A stretch of 64,000 nucleotides of DNA, from contig NZ_JACYFR010000001.1 in assembly GCF_014837175.1 (NCBI RefSeq), positions 982,893 through 1,046,892 of the forward strand. The letters run 5' to 3'. A program made the position numbers and the translations under genes. Shown in pieces: positions 18,696 to 31,406 of the stretch (position 1 is the stretch's first letter; every line of letters starts with the position of its first letter). This DNA comes from Cellulomonas sp. JH27-2. GTDB taxonomy: Bacteria; Actinomycetota; Actinomycetes; Actinomycetales; Cellulomonadaceae. The notes beneath the pieces were generated by a model. The model made no database searches. It saw only the letters and a list, made by a program, of their open reading frames with translations, and had not been told where the DNA came from.

Positions 18696-19643
18696 ATGCA
18701 CATCGGTCTGGTCGGGCTCGGCAAGATGGGCGCCAACATGCGGGAACGCATTCGCGGCGCCGGCATCGAGGTCACGGGATACGACCGCAACCAAGACGTC
18801 AGCGACTCGTCGAGCCTGGCGGACATGGTCGGCAAGCTGCCGGAAGGCGGTCGCATCGTCTGGGTGATGGTCCCCTCCGGCGACATCACCGACGGTGTGA
18901 TCCACGAGCTGAGCGAGCTGCTGGCCGAGGGCGACATCGTCATCGACGGCGGGAACTCGTACTACCAGGACGACAAGCCGCACGGTGACCTGCTGGCCGC
19001 CAAGGGCATCGGCTTCATCGACGCCGGCGTATCGGGCGGTGTGTGGGGCCTGAAGAACGGCTACGGCCTCATGGTCGGCGGCGACGCGGACAAGGTCGAG
19101 GCGGCGATGCCGATCTTCGACGCGCTGCGTCCCGAGGGTGACCGCGAGGACGGGTTCGTGCACGCGGGCGCGGTGGGTGCCGGGCACTTCGCCAAGATGG
19201 TGCACAACGGTATCGAGTACGGCCTGATGCAGGCGTATGCCGAGGGGTACGAGCTGTTGGCCGCGAAGGACCTGGTCACGGACGTGCACGGCACCATGCG
19301 CGCGTGGACCAAGGGCACCGTCGTGCGGTCCTGGCTGCTCGAGCTCCTGGTGCAGGCCCTGCAGCAGGACCCGGGCCTGGGGGCGATCGACGACTGGGTC
19401 GAGGACTCGGGCGAGGGTCGCTGGACGGTCGACGAGGCGATCGACCTGGCCGTGCCGGCTCCGGTGATCTCGGCCGCGCTGTTCGCGCGGTTCGCCAGCC
19501 GCCAGGGCGAGTCCCCGGCGATGAAGGCCGTCGCCGCGCTACGTCAGCAGTTCGGTGGCCACGCGGTCAAGCCCGCCGGCACCACGGGTCCCCAGTCGAG
19601 CACCACGCCCGTACCGGGTGCCGCCGTCCCTCCGCACGCGTGA
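18696..19643 (+). CDS. gnd: 6-phosphogluconate dehydrogenase (decarboxylating), short type
   Basis: 315-residue enzyme that oxidises 6-phosphogluconate to ribulose 5-phosphate, CO2 and NAD(P)H in the pentose phosphate pathway. Rossmann GLGKMGAN at the N-terminus, substrate loop GVSGGVWGLKNGYGLMVGG, and catalytic KMVHNGIEYGLMQAYAEG are all present. The length is that of the short GndA form rather than the 470-residue form. Its place between dnaN and recF is common in Actinobacteria. Confidence 0.94.
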   Translation: MHIGLVGLGKMGANMRERIRGAGIEVTGYDRNQDVSDSSSLADMVGKLPEGGRIVWVMVPSGDITDGVIHELSELLAEGDIVIDGGNSYYQDDKPHGDLLAAKGIGFIDAGVSGGVWGLKNGYGLMVGGDADKVEAAMPIFDALRPEGDREDGFVHAGAVGAGHFAKMVHNGIEYGLMQAYAEGYELLAAKDLVTDVHGTMRAWTKGTVVRSWLLELLVQALQQDPGLGAIDDWVEDSGEGRWTVDEAIDLAVPAPVISAALFARFASRQGESPAMKAVAALRQQFGGHAVKPAGTTGPQSSTTPVPGAAVPPHA

Positions 19644-19700
19644 CGAAGTCTGCCGGCCTGCACCGCGCGGCACGTCGCCGCGCGGTGACGGGCTGACCCC

Positions 19701-20879
19701 ATGTACGTCGCGCACCTCAACCTGACCGACTTCCGCTCCTACGCGCAGGTCGATCTGGCCCTGGAGCCCGGGATCACGGCGCTCGTCGGTCCCAACGGGC
19801 AGGGCAAGACGAACCTGGTCGAGGCGATCGGGTACGCCGCGACGCTCGGTAGCCACCGGGTGCCGAGCGACGCGGCGATGGTGCGCGCAGGAACCAGCCG
19901 GGCCGTCGTCCGCGCGCGTGTCGTCCGCGAACTCGAGCCCGGGAAGCCGCGTGCGACGCTCGTCGAGATCGAGGTGACGCCCGGCAAGGCGAACCGCGCG
20001 CGCATCAACGGCGCGAACCCGGTCAGGGCGAGAGACGCGCTCGGCATCTTGCGCACCGTGCTGTTCGCACCGGAGGACCTGGCGCTCGTCAAGGGTGACC
20101 CCGACGGCAGGCGACGGTTCCTGGACGACCTACTCGTCCAGCTCACGCCCCGCATCGCGTCGGTCACCCAGGACTATGACCGGGTGCTGCGCCAGCGGTC
20201 GGCGCTGCTCAAGTCGGCGGGGGCCGCGCGCCGCGGGGGTGGCGCCGACCTGCGCACGCTCGACGTGTGGGACGCCAAGCTCGCGCAGGTGGGGGCGCGG
20301 ATCGTCGTCGAGCGGCGACGCCTCGTCGAGACCTTGCGACCGCACGTCGAGCAGGCGTACGAGCAGGTCAGCTCCGGGCAAGGTGCGGCCGTGGTGAGCT
20401 ACAAGACGTCGCTGGACGCGGCCCTGGAGATCGAGGGCGGGGCCGACGACCCCGTCGACCTGGTCGAGGCGCAGCTGCTCGAGGCCATGGGGCGCCTGCG
20501 CGGCAAGGAGCTGGACCGCGGCGTGTGCCTCGTCGGCCCGCACCGCGACGACCTCGTCCTCACGCTCGGTGGCCTGCCCGCCAAGGGGTACGCGAGCCAC
20601 GGCGAGTCGTGGTCGTTCGCGCTCGCGCTCCGGCTCGCGTCGTACACGGTGCTGACGAACGGCGTCGACGCGGCGGACTGGGGCCCCGACGGCGAACCCG
20701 TGCTGATCCTCGACGACGTCTTCGCCGAGCTCGACGCGCGGCGGCGCGAGCGGCTCGCGGAGCTCGTCGCCCCCGCCCGTCAGGTGCTCATCACGGCGGC
20801 GGTCGCCGGCGACGTCCCGGAGCCGCTGACCGGCGCACGGGTGGATGTGATGGGCGGCGAGGTCGCTCGTGTCCTTTGA
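19701..20879 (+). CDS. recF: DNA replication/repair protein RecF
   Basis: 392-residue SMC-like ABC ATPase that helps load RecA at gapped DNA through RecFOR. Walker [10 protein letters not shown] at about 29-37, Walker [12 protein letters not shown] with its D-loop near 340, and the conserved start [13 protein letters not shown] are visible. The 3' end overlaps the next gene by 11 bases. Confidence 0.96.
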   Translation: MYVAHLNLTDFRSYAQVDLALEPGITALVGPNGQGKTNLVEAIGYAATLGSHRVPSDAAMVRAGTSRAVVRARVVRELEPGKPRATLVEIEVTPGKANRARINGANPVRARDALGILRTVLFAPEDLALVKGDPDGRRRFLDDLLVQLTPRIASVTQDYDRVLRQRSALLKSAGAARRGGGADLRTLDVWDAKLAQVGARIVVERRRLVETLRPHVEQAYEQVSSGQGAAVVSYKTSLDAALEIEGGADDPVDLVEAQLLEAMGRLRGKELDRGVCLVGPHRDDLVLTLGGLPAKGYASHGESWSFALALRLASYTVLTNGVDAADWGPDGEPVLILDDVFAELDARRRERLAELVAPARQVLITAAVAGDVPEPLTGARVDVMGGEVARVL

Positions 20880-21432
20880 GGACTTCCCCCCGCAGCGGCG
20901 GCCCACCGAGGGCCAGCCCCTGCGCGACATCGTCGAGCTGGTGCCGGAACGGCAGGTCGCGGCCGCCGCGCTGAACCGGGCGCGGGAGGCCGCGAAGGCA
21001 CGCGGCATCCGCCCGGGCGACGCGCCACGCTCGAAGCGCCCGCTGGAGACTCAGCTGTCCGGCGCAGCCGCCGGCGGCCGCGACCCTCAGACGTTATCGA
21101 CGACGCTCGGCGGCGTGATCGGGCAGTTCGGCTGGGGTGCGGGGGTGACGGGCGGCACGATGCAGGCCCGGTGGACGCAGATCCTGGGTGAGCAGGTCGC
21201 CGAGCATGCCGTGTACCAGTCGTTCGAGCGCGGCGTCCTGACGATGCGCGCCTCGTCGACCGCCTGGGCCAACAACCTCAAGTTCAGCGTGCCGGCCATG
21301 CTGCGCAACTTCGCCGAGGAGCTCGGCGAGGGTCAGGTCACCGAGATCGTCGTTCTCGGGCCCGGCGGACCGGGATTCGGACGCGGTCCCAAGCGGGTCC
21401 AGGGCCGAGGTGAGAGGGACACGTTCGGGTGA
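20869..21432 (+). CDS. DUF721/DciA-family protein
   Basis: 187 residues with an N-terminal basic linker and a C-terminal DUF721 domain ([35 protein letters not shown]). Proteins of this family include DciA, the replicative helicase operator in bacteria lacking DnaC; this gene lies at the DciA position between recF and gyrB. GTG 20869 overlaps recF. A helicase-loading role is inferred from family and position. Confidence 0.88.
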   Translation: MSFEDFPPQRRPTEGQPLRDIVELVPERQVAAAALNRAREAAKARGIRPGDAPRSKRPLETQLSGAAAGGRDPQTLSTTLGGVIGQFGWGAGVTGGTMQARWTQILGEQVAEHAVYQSFERGVLTMRASSTAWANNLKFSVPAMLRNFAEELGEGQVTEIVVLGPGGPGFGRGPKRVQGRGERDTFG

Positions 21433-21614
21433 TGTGAAAGCCCTGTCCACATCCACCCCTCAAAGCGGGGTCCAGGGCCCTTCGCCAGGTAGACTGATCT
21501 GGTCATTCCTGGCGCTCTGGTGCCCGGAAGTCCAGCGTCATGGAGTGATCCGCCCTCCCACCGGTCCGGCGGCGCGCTCGACGGCGTGTAAACCTTTGAG
21601 GAGCACCACCGCCC

Positions 21615-23630
21615 GTGGCAGAGCAGAGCAGCCCGAAGCCTGACATCAACGGCGGTTACGACGCCAGCGCCATCACCGTCCTCGAGGGGCTCGAGGCGGT
21701 GCGCAAGCGCCCCGGCATGTACATCGGCTCCACGGGTGAGCGCGGCCTGCACCACCTCGTCTACGAGGTCGTCGACAACTCCGTGGACGAGGCCCTGGCC
21801 GGCTACTGCGACCACATCGAGGTGACGCTGCTGGCCGACGGTGGCGTACGGGTGGTCGACAACGGCCGAGGCATCCCGGTCGCCATGCACCCCACCGAGG
21901 GCAAGCCCACCCTCGAGGTCGTCATGACGATCCTGCACGCGGGCGGAAAGTTCGGCGGCGCCGGCTACGCGGTCTCCGGTGGTCTGCACGGCGTCGGCAT
22001 CTCGGTCGTCAACGCGCTGTCCAAGCGTGTGACCAGCGTCGTCAGGCGCGACGGCTACACGTGGGAGATGGACTTCGCGGACGGCGGCAAGCCCGTCGGC
22101 GGCATCCGTCAGGGCGCGGCCACCGACGAGACCGGGACCACGCAGACCTTCTGGGCCGACGACACGATCTTCGAGACGGTCGAGTACGACTTCGAGACCC
22201 TGCGCGCCCGCTTCCAGCAGATGGCGTTCCTCAACAAGGGCCTCGCCATCACGCTGACCGACGAGCGGCCCGAGCACGCGGACACTTCCGCGGACGACGT
22301 CGACGGCGAGGACGCGGCGCCCAAGCCGCGCGTCGTCAGCTACAAGTACGACGACGGCCTGCTCGACTACGTCAAGCACCTCAACTCGGCCAAGAAGGTG
22401 GACCTGATCCACCCCGAGGTCATCGCGTTCGAGTCGGAGGACAAGGACAAGCGCATCTCGGTGGAGATCGCGTTGCAGTGGACGTCGGCCTACTCCGAGT
22501 CCGTGCACACGTACGCCAACACGATCTCGACGACCGAGGGCGGCACGCACGAGGAGGGCTTCCGCGCGGCCATGACCGCGCTGGTCAACCGCTATGCGCG
22601 CGACAAGGGCCTGCTCAAGGAGAAGGACGACAACCTCACGGGCGACGACATCCGCGAGGGACTCACGGCCGTCATCTCCGTCAAGCTCGGCGAGCCGCAG
22701 TTCGAAGGGCAGACGAAGACCAAGCTCGGCAACACCATCGCCAAGACGTTCGTGCAGAAGGTGGTCAACGACCAGCTGGGCGACTGGCTGGACTCGCACC
22801 CGGTCGAGGCGCGTGACGTCATCCGCAAGTCGATCCAGGCGTCGGCCGCCCGCATGGCCGCCCGCAAGGCGCGCGAGGCGACGCGGCGCAAGGGTCTGCT
22901 GGAGTCCGGCGGCATGCCCGGCAAGCTCAAGGACTGCCAGTCGAACAACCCCGCCGAGTGCGAGGTGTTCGTGGTCGAGGGTGACTCGGCCGGTGGTTCC
23001 GCGGTGCGCGGGCGCAACCCGCGCACGCAGGCGATCCTGCCCATCCGCGGAAAGATCCTCAACGTCGAGCGTGCTCGTCTGGACAAGGCCCTGAGCAACC
23101 AGGAGGTCCAGGCGCTGATCACGGCCTTCGGCACCGGGATCGGCGAGGACTTCGACATCGCCAAGCTGCGGTACCACAAGATCGTGCTCATGGCCGATGC
23201 CGACGTCGACGGTCAGCACATCACGACGCTGCTGCTCACACTGCTGTTCCGGTACATGCCGGACCTCATCACGCACGGCCACGTCTACCTGGCGCAGCCC
23301 CCGCTGTACCGGATCAAGTGGAGCAACGCGGCCGACGACTACGTCTACTCCGACCGGGAGCGGGACGCGTACGTCAAGGACGGCACCGCCGCGGGCAAGC
23401 GCCTGCCGAAGGAGAACGGGATCCAGCGCTACAAGGGTCTCGGCGAGATGGACTACTCCGAGCTGTGGGAGACGACCATGTCCCCCGAGCACCGGACCCT
23501 GCTGCAGATCACGCTCGACGAGGCCGCGGCGGCCGACGAGATCTTCTCCGTGCTCATGGGCGAGGACGTCGAGTCCCGCCGCTCGTTCATCCAGCGCAAC
23601 GCGAAGGACGTCAGGTTCCTCGACATCTGA
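21615..23630 (+). CDS. gyrB: DNA gyrase subunit B
   Basis: 671-residue ATPase subunit of gyrase. GHKL motifs ([26 protein letters not shown]), [15 protein letters not shown] and DADVDG, and [10 protein letters not shown] are present; the C-terminus ends [20 protein letters not shown] 21615 follows TTTGAGGAGC. The 182-base upstream spacer has a CTGTCCACA DnaA-like 9-mer (21443) inside a possible hairpin (21440-21478). Confidence 0.98.
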   Translation: MAEQSSPKPDINGGYDASAITVLEGLEAVRKRPGMYIGSTGERGLHHLVYEVVDNSVDEALAGYCDHIEVTLLADGGVRVVDNGRGIPVAMHPTEGKPTLEVVMTILHAGGKFGGAGYAVSGGLHGVGISVVNALSKRVTSVVRRDGYTWEMDFADGGKPVGGIRQGAATDETGTTQTFWADDTIFETVEYDFETLRARFQQMAFLNKGLAITLTDERPEHADTSADDVDGEDAAPKPRVVSYKYDDGLLDYVKHLNSAKKVDLIHPEVIAFESEDKDKRISVEIALQWTSAYSESVHTYANTISTTEGGTHEEGFRAAMTALVNRYARDKGLLKEKDDNLTGDDIREGLTAVISVKLGEPQFEGQTKTKLGNTIAKTFVQKVVNDQLGDWLDSHPVEARDVIRKSIQASAARMAARKAREATRRKGLLESGGMPGKLKDCQSNNPAECEVFVVEGDSAGGSAVRGRNPRTQAILPIRGKILNVERARLDKALSNQEVQALITAFGTGIGEDFDIAKLRYHKIVLMADADVDGQHITTLLLTLLFRYMPDLITHGHVYLAQPPLYRIKWSNAADDYVYSDRERDAYVKDGTAAGKRLPKENGIQRYKGLGEMDYSELWETTMSPEHRTLLQITLDEAAAADEIFSVLMGEDVESRRSFIQRNAKDVRFLDI

Positions 23631-23676
23631 GGAATCTGACCGGCCTCCACGACGCGCGACGAGATAGAGGAATTCT

Positions 23677-26294
<2,618 letters not shown>

Positions 26295-26298
<4 letters not shown>

Positions 26299-27440
26299 GC
26301 GAGTCCACGCCCCCGTCGATCCCCCCGCGCCAGCGGCCCACGTCGTCGACCTCCAACGGTCGTTCGACGACGTCGTCGCGTGCGAACCCGACGAGCGCAT
26401 GGACCGTCACGCCGGTCGAGGAAGGCGCCGCAGGTGCGCCTTCTGACGGACCCACCCGCACCGTGAGCACGGGGCGCAGCACGACGAGCAAGACGCGTGG
26501 CGGACCGGAGCAGAGCTCGTCGTCCTCCCCGAGCGGTTCGTCCCACGGCTCGTCGAACGGGTCCGCCTCCAGCTCGTCGAACGGCTCGTCCAGCGGTTCA
26601 GCAGCTCGGTCGTCGAGCGAGAACGGCTCGACCTCACGCGTGTCCACGGCGACTCGTCCCCCTCGCTCGTCGGCGCCCACGGACGCCGGGACGCGGGACG
26701 CGGGGGCGAAGGACACGAAGCCCGCGGACCCCAAGCCCGCGGACGCCAAGCCTGCAGCGGCGAAGCCCGCCGGCTCTGCCGCAGCCCCCGTCGCGGACGC
26801 CGGCGACGAGGACCAGCCCTCTCCCCTCGCCATGGCGGTCGACTCGACCACCAGCTGGCTCAAGAAGGTCGCCGGCGCCACGTCCGCTGCGATCACCACG
26901 GCCACCACCCGGCCCCCGACCGAGGACAAGACCATGACCAGCATCCCTGTGGCCGCACCGCCGGCCTCGGTCGCGCCCGCGACGGGCTCGGCCCGGCCGG
27001 TCGCCGGTGCGAACCCGGCGGGGACCGCCGCACGCCCCAGCACGGGTCGCATCCCGACGGTCCAGCAGGGCTCGGGCCCGCGCCGCGTGCGTCTGGCGAT
27101 CTCCCGCCTGGACCCGTGGTCGGTCATGAAGCTGTCGTTCCTGCTGTCGGTCGCCGTCGGCATCATGATCGTCGTCGGCGTGGCAGTCGGCTGGTTCACC
27201 CTGAACGAGCTGCACGTGTTCAAGCAGGTCGACGACCTGGTCACGCAGGTCACGGGCACCGGCGCCAACAGCCCGAACATCCTGCAGTACGTCGAGTTCA
27301 AGAAGGTCATCTCGGCCGCGACGCTGATCGCGGTCGTCGACGTCTTCCTCCTGACGGCCCTCGCGACGATCGGTGCGTTCCTGTACAACATCGTGGCCGC
27401 GCTCGTGGGCGGCGTGCACGTCACCATGACCGACGAGTAG
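26295..27440 (+). CDS. DUF3566 transmembrane protein
   Basis: 381 residues. The first 250 or so are Ser/Pro/Ala-rich and probably disordered and cytoplasmic; the conserved DUF3566 part follows ([27 protein letters not shown] through [13 protein letters not shown]) with two transmembrane helices around an extracellular loop. M. tuberculosis Rv0007 holds the same place after gyrA. Function is not established; coupling to gyrA is by ATGA overlap. Confidence 0.88.
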
Positions 27441-27497
27441 GCCGGTTTGGGCGCCACGCTCCGGGTGGGGTAGTCTCATGCGGCGCGCAGCGCATAC

Positions 27498-27571
27498 GGG
27501 CCTATAGCTCAGACGGTTAGAGCGCTTCCCTGATAAGGAAGAGGTCACAGGTTCAAGTCCTGTTAGGCCCA
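27498..27571 (+). tRNA. tRNA-Ile (GAT)
   Basis: 74 bases. The acceptor GGGCCTA pairs with TAGGCCC, the anticodon loop reads CTGATAA with GAT, the T-loop is GTTCAAGTC and the discriminator is A. CCA is not encoded. Sits at the place of ileT after gyrA in mycobacteria. Confidence 0.97.
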
Positions 27572-27596
27572 CTCCCGAACACCCGTGGGGGACACG

Positions 27597-27716
27597 TTGA
27601 AGAAGATCCTGCTCCTGGCGGTCGTGGCCGCTGCTGGATACGTCGTGTACACCAAGTTCGTCCAGGACCGCGACGAGCGGGACCTGTGGGCAGAGGTCAC
27701 CGACACCTTCGAGTGA
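27597..27716 (+). CDS. DLW-39 family small protein
   Basis: 39-residue protein starting LKKILLLAVVAAAGYVVYTK, a single hydrophobic helix, then a charged tail with the family-naming DLW (RDERDLWAEVTD). Exactly 39 residues with the TTG at 27597; GTG 27585 is in frame and would add four residues. The family is actinobacterial, typically next to gyrA, and of unknown function. It lies between two tRNA genes and has a GGGGGA site before the TTG. Confidence 0.85.
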   Translation: MKKILLLAVVAAAGYVVYTKFVQDRDERDLWAEVTDTFE

Positions 27717-27733
27717 CCGCCTGCCCCACCCGA

Positions 27734-27806
27734 GGGGCCATGGCGCAATTGGTAGCGCACCTGCTTTGCAAGCAGGGGGTTAGGGGTTCGAGTCCCCTTG
27801 GCTCCA
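27734..27806 (+). tRNA. tRNA-Ala (TGC)
   Basis: 73 bases. The acceptor GGGGCCA pairs with TGGCTCC (one G-U), the anticodon is TGC in TTTGCAA, the T-loop is GTTCGAGTC and the discriminator is A. CCA not encoded. Confidence 0.97.
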
Positions 27807-27937
27807 CGCCGAGATGAGTCGGGACATCGTTCACGGATGTCCCGACTCGCTGCGTTCGGGGCTCTTCGCACTGGATGACGGTCTGCCTTTCGTCCGCATA
27901 GCAGGAGGAACCCAGCACGCGAGCGCCCCTCGGGGTG

Positions 27938-28540
27938 CTACGGACGTAGGGCGGCCATCAGGAGGTCGAGCAGGCGGGTGGTCTGTTCCCCGTCGGGTGA
28001 CGTGGCCGTAGCCAGGAAGATGCCGACGAGCATCGTCGTGACGTCGTCGGCCGTGATGTCCTTGCGCAACGTCGCGTCGGCGGCGCCCGCGGAGAGCAAG
28101 GGCTCGACGGCGGCGTTGATGCGGGCGCGGGTCGTCGACGGATTCAAGCGACCGGCGGCCATGCCCGCCTTGAGGGTCTCGTGGACCCCGCGCTTGGTGC
28201 GGGCGAAGTCGGCGTAGGCGCCGATCCACTCGCGCAGCGCGATCGCCGGCGGGTGAGCGGCCAGGAGCTCGTCGGCCCCCGCCGTGAGGTCGTCGAGCTG
28301 GGAGCCGTACACGGCCTCGAAGAGTGCCTGGCGGGTGGGGAAGTGTCGGTAGAGCGTGCCGATGCCGACGCCCGCGTCTCGCGCGATCCCCTCGAGCGAC
28401 ACGGCGCCGTCGCTGTCGGTGGCGGCCAGGGCGCGACGAGCGGCGGCGAGGAGCTCGTCGCGGTTGCGGCGGGCGTGCGCGCGCATCGGACGGTCCGTCG
28501 ACAGCACGCCAGGAGTCTCTGGCGTCACATCACCAGGCAT
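27938..28540 (-). CDS. TetR-family transcriptional repressor
   Basis: 200 residues with an N-terminal TetR helix-turn-helix (VSLEGIARDAGVGIGTLYRHFPTRQALFEAV) and a variable ligand-binding C-terminal domain. Divergent from an aldo-keto reductase, with two CGGAG-N4-CTCCG operators between. ATG 28540 has GGAG eight bases upstream, itself inside the nearer operator, consistent with autorepression. ATG at MRAHARRNRDELL, 18 codons in, is an alternative start. Confidence 0.93.
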   Translation of the reverse strand: MPGDVTPETPGVLSTDRPMRAHARRNRDELLAAARRALAATDSDGAVSLEGIARDAGVGIGTLYRHFPTRQALFEAVYGSQLDDLTAGADELLAAHPPAIALREWIGAYADFARTKRGVHETLKAGMAAGRLNPSTTRARINAAVEPLLSAGAADATLRKDITADDVTTMLVGIFLATATSPDGEQTTRLLDLLMAALRP

Positions 28541-28542
28541 AG

Positions 28543-28594
28543 CGGAGGCTCCTCCGGTAGTGCTACCGTCGAGTAAGCGGAGCCACCTCCGCTT
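28543..28594. promoter_or_regulatory. Two TetR operators
   Basis: CGGAG-GCTC-CTCCG at 28543-28556 and CGGAG-CCAC-CTCCG at 28578-28591, the latter extended to 8-bp perfect arms (28575-28594). They are 35 bases apart in the divergent tetR/reductase spacer, one over each flank. Confidence 0.75.
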
Positions 28595-28624
28595 CGACTC
28601 TCATCCTAGCGAACCGAGGTCACC

Positions 28625-29545
28625 ATGAACTCCACCGACAAGATCCGTCCCGGAGGTGTCGGAACGCTCGCCGGCACCGAGGTCTCTCGCGTCGGTTTCG
28701 GCGCCATGCAGCTGGAGCGCCTGCGCGACGATCGCGCAGCAGCGGTCCGGCTCATCCGGCGGGCCGTCGAGCTCGGAGTGGACCACGTCGACACCGCGCA
28801 GTTCTACGGCAACGGTCTTTCGAACGACCTGCTGCGCGAGGCGCTGAGTCCGGCGGACGGCGTCGTGGTCGTGTCGAAGGTCGGTGCCGACCCCAACCCG
28901 GGCGGACCCGTCCCGCTGCGGCCCGCGCAGCGCCCCGAGGAGCTGCGAGCGAGCGTCGAGGACAACCTGCGCAGCCTGGGCCTGGACCAGGTCCCGGTGG
29001 TGAACCTGCGTCGCATGGACAGCGGGGCCCGCATCCCGCTGCCTGCGGACCAGGTCGTCGACCTCGACGACCAGCTCGCCTCGATGGTGGCGATGCGGGA
29101 CGAGGGCCTCATCGGCGCCATCGGCATCAGCAGCGTCGACCTGAACACGCTGACGCGCGCGCTGCCCGCGGGCATCGTCTGCGTCCAGAACGCGTACAGC
29201 CTCGTGACGCGCGACGACGAGGGCCTGGTCGCGCTCTGCGAGGAGAACGGGATCGCGTGGGTGCCGTACTTCCCGCTCGGTGGCGCGTTCCCCGGCATCC
29301 CCAAGGTCGTCGACGAGCCGGCCGTGCAGCAGGCGGCCGCCGACCTCGGCGTCAGTCCTGCCCAGGTCGGCCTGGCCTGGTTGCTCGCCCACTCCCCCGC
29401 CACGTTGCTGATCCCCGGCACGGCGGACATCGCTCACCTGGAGGCCAACGTCGCCGCCGGTGACATCACCTTCGATCCCGACACGCTGGCCGCACTGGAC
29501 GCCGTCCGGTCGGTGCCGTCGGGGAACGTCACGTCAGAGAGCTGA
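28625..29545 (+). CDS. Aldo/keto reductase
   Basis: 306-residue NADP-dependent oxidoreductase of the AKR fold. GFGAMQLER, HVDTAQFYG (catalytic Asp and Tyr), a C-terminal IPGTADIAHLEAN cofactor segment. The usual catalytic lysine (VVVVSKVG) is present, but the usual barrel histidine position reads NLRRMD, a departure from the canonical tetrad. Substrate unknown. Probably repressed by the divergent TetR protein and cotranscribed with the DUF2316 gene five bases downstream. Confidence 0.92.
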   Translation: MNSTDKIRPGGVGTLAGTEVSRVGFGAMQLERLRDDRAAAVRLIRRAVELGVDHVDTAQFYGNGLSNDLLREALSPADGVVVVSKVGADPNPGGPVPLRPAQRPEELRASVEDNLRSLGLDQVPVVNLRRMDSGARIPLPADQVVDLDDQLASMVAMRDEGLIGAIGISSVDLNTLTRALPAGIVCVQNAYSLVTRDDEGLVALCEENGIAWVPYFPLGGAFPGIPKVVDEPAVQQAAADLGVSPAQVGLAWLLAHSPATLLIPGTADIAHLEANVAAGDITFDPDTLAALDAVRSVPSGNVTSES

Positions 29546-29550
29546 GAACC

Positions 29551-29868
29551 ATGAGCCTGAACTCCGCCGAGCTGGTGCGCACGCGCGCCGAGCTCACCGC
29601 CAACCTCGACCTGACGGGCCTGACCCGCGACCAGGTCGCCGCCGACCTCGGCTACGACGCCACGCGACTGCGCGCCGCGCTCGAGCCCGACGGCTCCGGT
29701 GACCCGGTGGACGTCTGGCAGCTGCGCGACTACCTCGACCAGGCCGTGCGCGACGCGGGCCGGACGCCCGTGCCGTTCACGGTGCTGACCGAGCGGTCGC
29801 GCCTGCGCGCCCGCATGTGGTTCCACCTGAGCGAGGCACCCAGGCACGACTTCGCGGCCGCCGTCTGA
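29551..29868 (+). CDS. DUF2316 family protein
   Basis: 105 residues with the family pattern: MSLNSAELVRTRAELTANL, then DLTGLTRDQVAADL (helix-turn-helix-like), VWQLRDYLDQAV and a tail with MWF. It resembles small DNA-binding-like proteins but its function is unknown. It follows the reductase immediately and is likely in the same transcript. Confidence 0.85.
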   Translation: MSLNSAELVRTRAELTANLDLTGLTRDQVAADLGYDATRLRAALEPDGSGDPVDVWQLRDYLDQAVRDAGRTPVPFTVLTERSRLRARMWFHLSEAPRHDFAAAV

Positions 29869-29910
29869 TCCGGGATTCGTCCGACCGACGACGGCCGCGC
29901 AGACGACCCG

Positions 29911-30339
29911 TCACGCGTGCCGGTCGGCGAGCGCCTCACGTGCTGCGGTCACCTCGACCCAGTGTGGGTTGGTCATCACGGCGAGCAGGTTGCCGAACGG
30001 GTCAACGACCGACGCCGTGACGAAGCCGGCTCCGCGCTCGCGGATCCCGTCGTGCACGGTGGCGCCGAGCTCGACGAGCCGCGCGAACGTGCCGGCCAGG
30101 TCGTCGACGTGCCAAGAGACGACCGCGCCGCTCGGGCCGCCGGCTCCAGGCGCGTAGCGACGGTCGATGATGCCGATCTCGTCCAGATCGTCGCCGACGC
30201 GGAACTCGACGTAGCCGTCCCGGGCGAAGTACGGCTCGATGCCGAACACATCGGTGTACCAGCGGCGGGCGGCGTCGAGGTCGTCGGCGAAGAACGACAC
30301 GTTGGCGAGGCCCCGGAAAGTGCTCTGTGAAGTGGTCAT
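29911..30339 (-). CDS. VOC (glyoxalase/bleomycin-resistance) family protein
   Basis: 142 residues in the paired beta-alpha-beta-beta-beta vicinal-oxygen-chelate fold: FFADDLDAARRWYTDVFG, then FVTASVVDPFGNLLAVMTNP. Could be a metal-dependent lyase/dioxygenase or a drug-binding protein. ATG 30339 with GGTGGAG upstream; ATG-like codons further up would run into the operator. Divergent from a WYL regulator. Confidence 0.88.
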   Translation of the reverse strand: MTTSQSTFRGLANVSFFADDLDAARRWYTDVFGIEPYFARDGYVEFRVGDDLDEIGIIDRRYAPGAGGPSGAVVSWHVDDLAGTFARLVELGATVHDGIRERGAGFVTASVVDPFGNLLAVMTNPHWVEVTAAREALADRHA

Positions 30340-30358
30340 GACTCCACCTTGGTCGCTG

Positions 30359-30381
30359 AAGTGCTCACCAACTGAGCACTT
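30359..30381. promoter_or_regulatory. Operator of the WYL regulator (inverted repeat)
   Basis: Perfect 9-bp arms AAGTGCTCA and TGAGCACTT separated by CCAAC, centred in the 61-base spacer between the divergent VOC and WYL genes. Confidence 0.75.
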
Positions 30382-30400
30382 TGTCTGAAAGTCTTGATTC

Positions 30401-31354
30401 ATGCGCGCGGACCGGCTGGTCGCCACCCTCCTGCTCATGCAGTCGCGTGGACGGGTGACCGCTGCGGAAGTGGCCTCCGAGCTCGAGGTCTCGTTGGCGA
30501 CCGCGCGCCGCGACCTCGAGGCGCTCTCCGCGGCAGGAATCCCGGTCTATCCGCAACCAGGCCGCGGCGGAGGTTGGTCGCTGGTCGGCGGCGCACGCAC
30601 CGACCTGACCGGGTTGACGTCGAGCGAGGCGCGGGCCCTCTTCCTGCTCGTCGGCGCCCCGGCCAGCCGCTCCCCCGAGGCGACGTCGGCCCTGCGCAAG
30701 CTGGTGCGCGCGCTGCCCGCGACGTTCCGCGCCGAGGCGGAGGCAGCGGGGAGCGCGGTGGTCGTCGACCCGGCCGGATGGGGCGCGCCGGCGCGTCCCC
30801 GTTCACCGTGGCTCGACGAGCTGCAGAGCGCGGTGATCCGTCGCCGCCAGGTGACCATCGTCTACGCCGGACGTGCGGGCCCGTCCGAGCGGACCGTCGA
30901 CCCGTGGGCACTCGTCGACAAGGGGGAGCACTGGTACCTCGTCGCGGGGACCTCGCACGGACGCCGGACGTTCCGCCTGGACCGCATCAGCGCAGTGACG
31001 CTCGAGGTGACGCCGGCGAGCCGACCGGACGACCTGGACGTCGAGCGGATCTGGGAGTCCGTCGTCGACGAGATGAAGCAGCACCGGTCGCGCGTCACGG
31101 CAGTGATCATGACCTCGGCCCGCCTGGTCCCGGTCCTGCGCGGACAGTTCGGTCGGCACGTGAGCGTCCTGGCCGACGAGGACGGCGGACGCGCACGCGT
31201 CGCCGTCTCGTCGCACACGGCTCGTTCGGTGGCGGAGCACCTCGCAGGGTTCGGCGCGGCCGTCGAGGTCCTGGAGCCCGACGACGTCCGTGCGGAGCTG
31301 GCGAACCTGGGCGCTGAGCTGGTGTCCCTCTATGCGCGCCACGACGGAACCTGA
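30401..31354 (+). CDS. HTH/WYL-domain transcriptional regulator (YafY type)
   Basis: 317 residues: N-terminal HTH_11 (RLVATLLLMQSRGRVTAAEVASELEVSLATARRDLEAL), a central WYL domain (YAGRAGPSERTVDPWALVDKGEHWYLVAG) and a C-terminal WCX extension. WYL domains bind small molecules or nucleic acids. Divergent from the VOC gene, which it most likely controls through the intervening inverted repeat. Confidence 0.92.
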   Translation: MRADRLVATLLLMQSRGRVTAAEVASELEVSLATARRDLEALSAAGIPVYPQPGRGGGWSLVGGARTDLTGLTSSEARALFLLVGAPASRSPEATSALRKLVRALPATFRAEAEAAGSAVVVDPAGWGAPARPRSPWLDELQSAVIRRRQVTIVYAGRAGPSERTVDPWALVDKGEHWYLVAGTSHGRRTFRLDRISAVTLEVTPASRPDDLDVERIWESVVDEMKQHRSRVTAVIMTSARLVPVLRGQFGRHVSVLADEDGGRARVAVSSHTARSVAEHLAGFGAAVEVLEPDDVRAELANLGAELVSLYARHDGT

Positions 31355-31406
31355 GACGTCGACGAGCCGACCCGCGCGCCGGGCCGAACGGTGCGATGAT
31401 CCCGTC

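Noticed and set aside
21433..21614. Hairpin GCCCTG/CAGGGC before gyrB as a riboswitch or attenuator
   Set aside because: Short, bulged and without a known aptamer or leader ORF; could be a dciA-like terminator, left unannotated.
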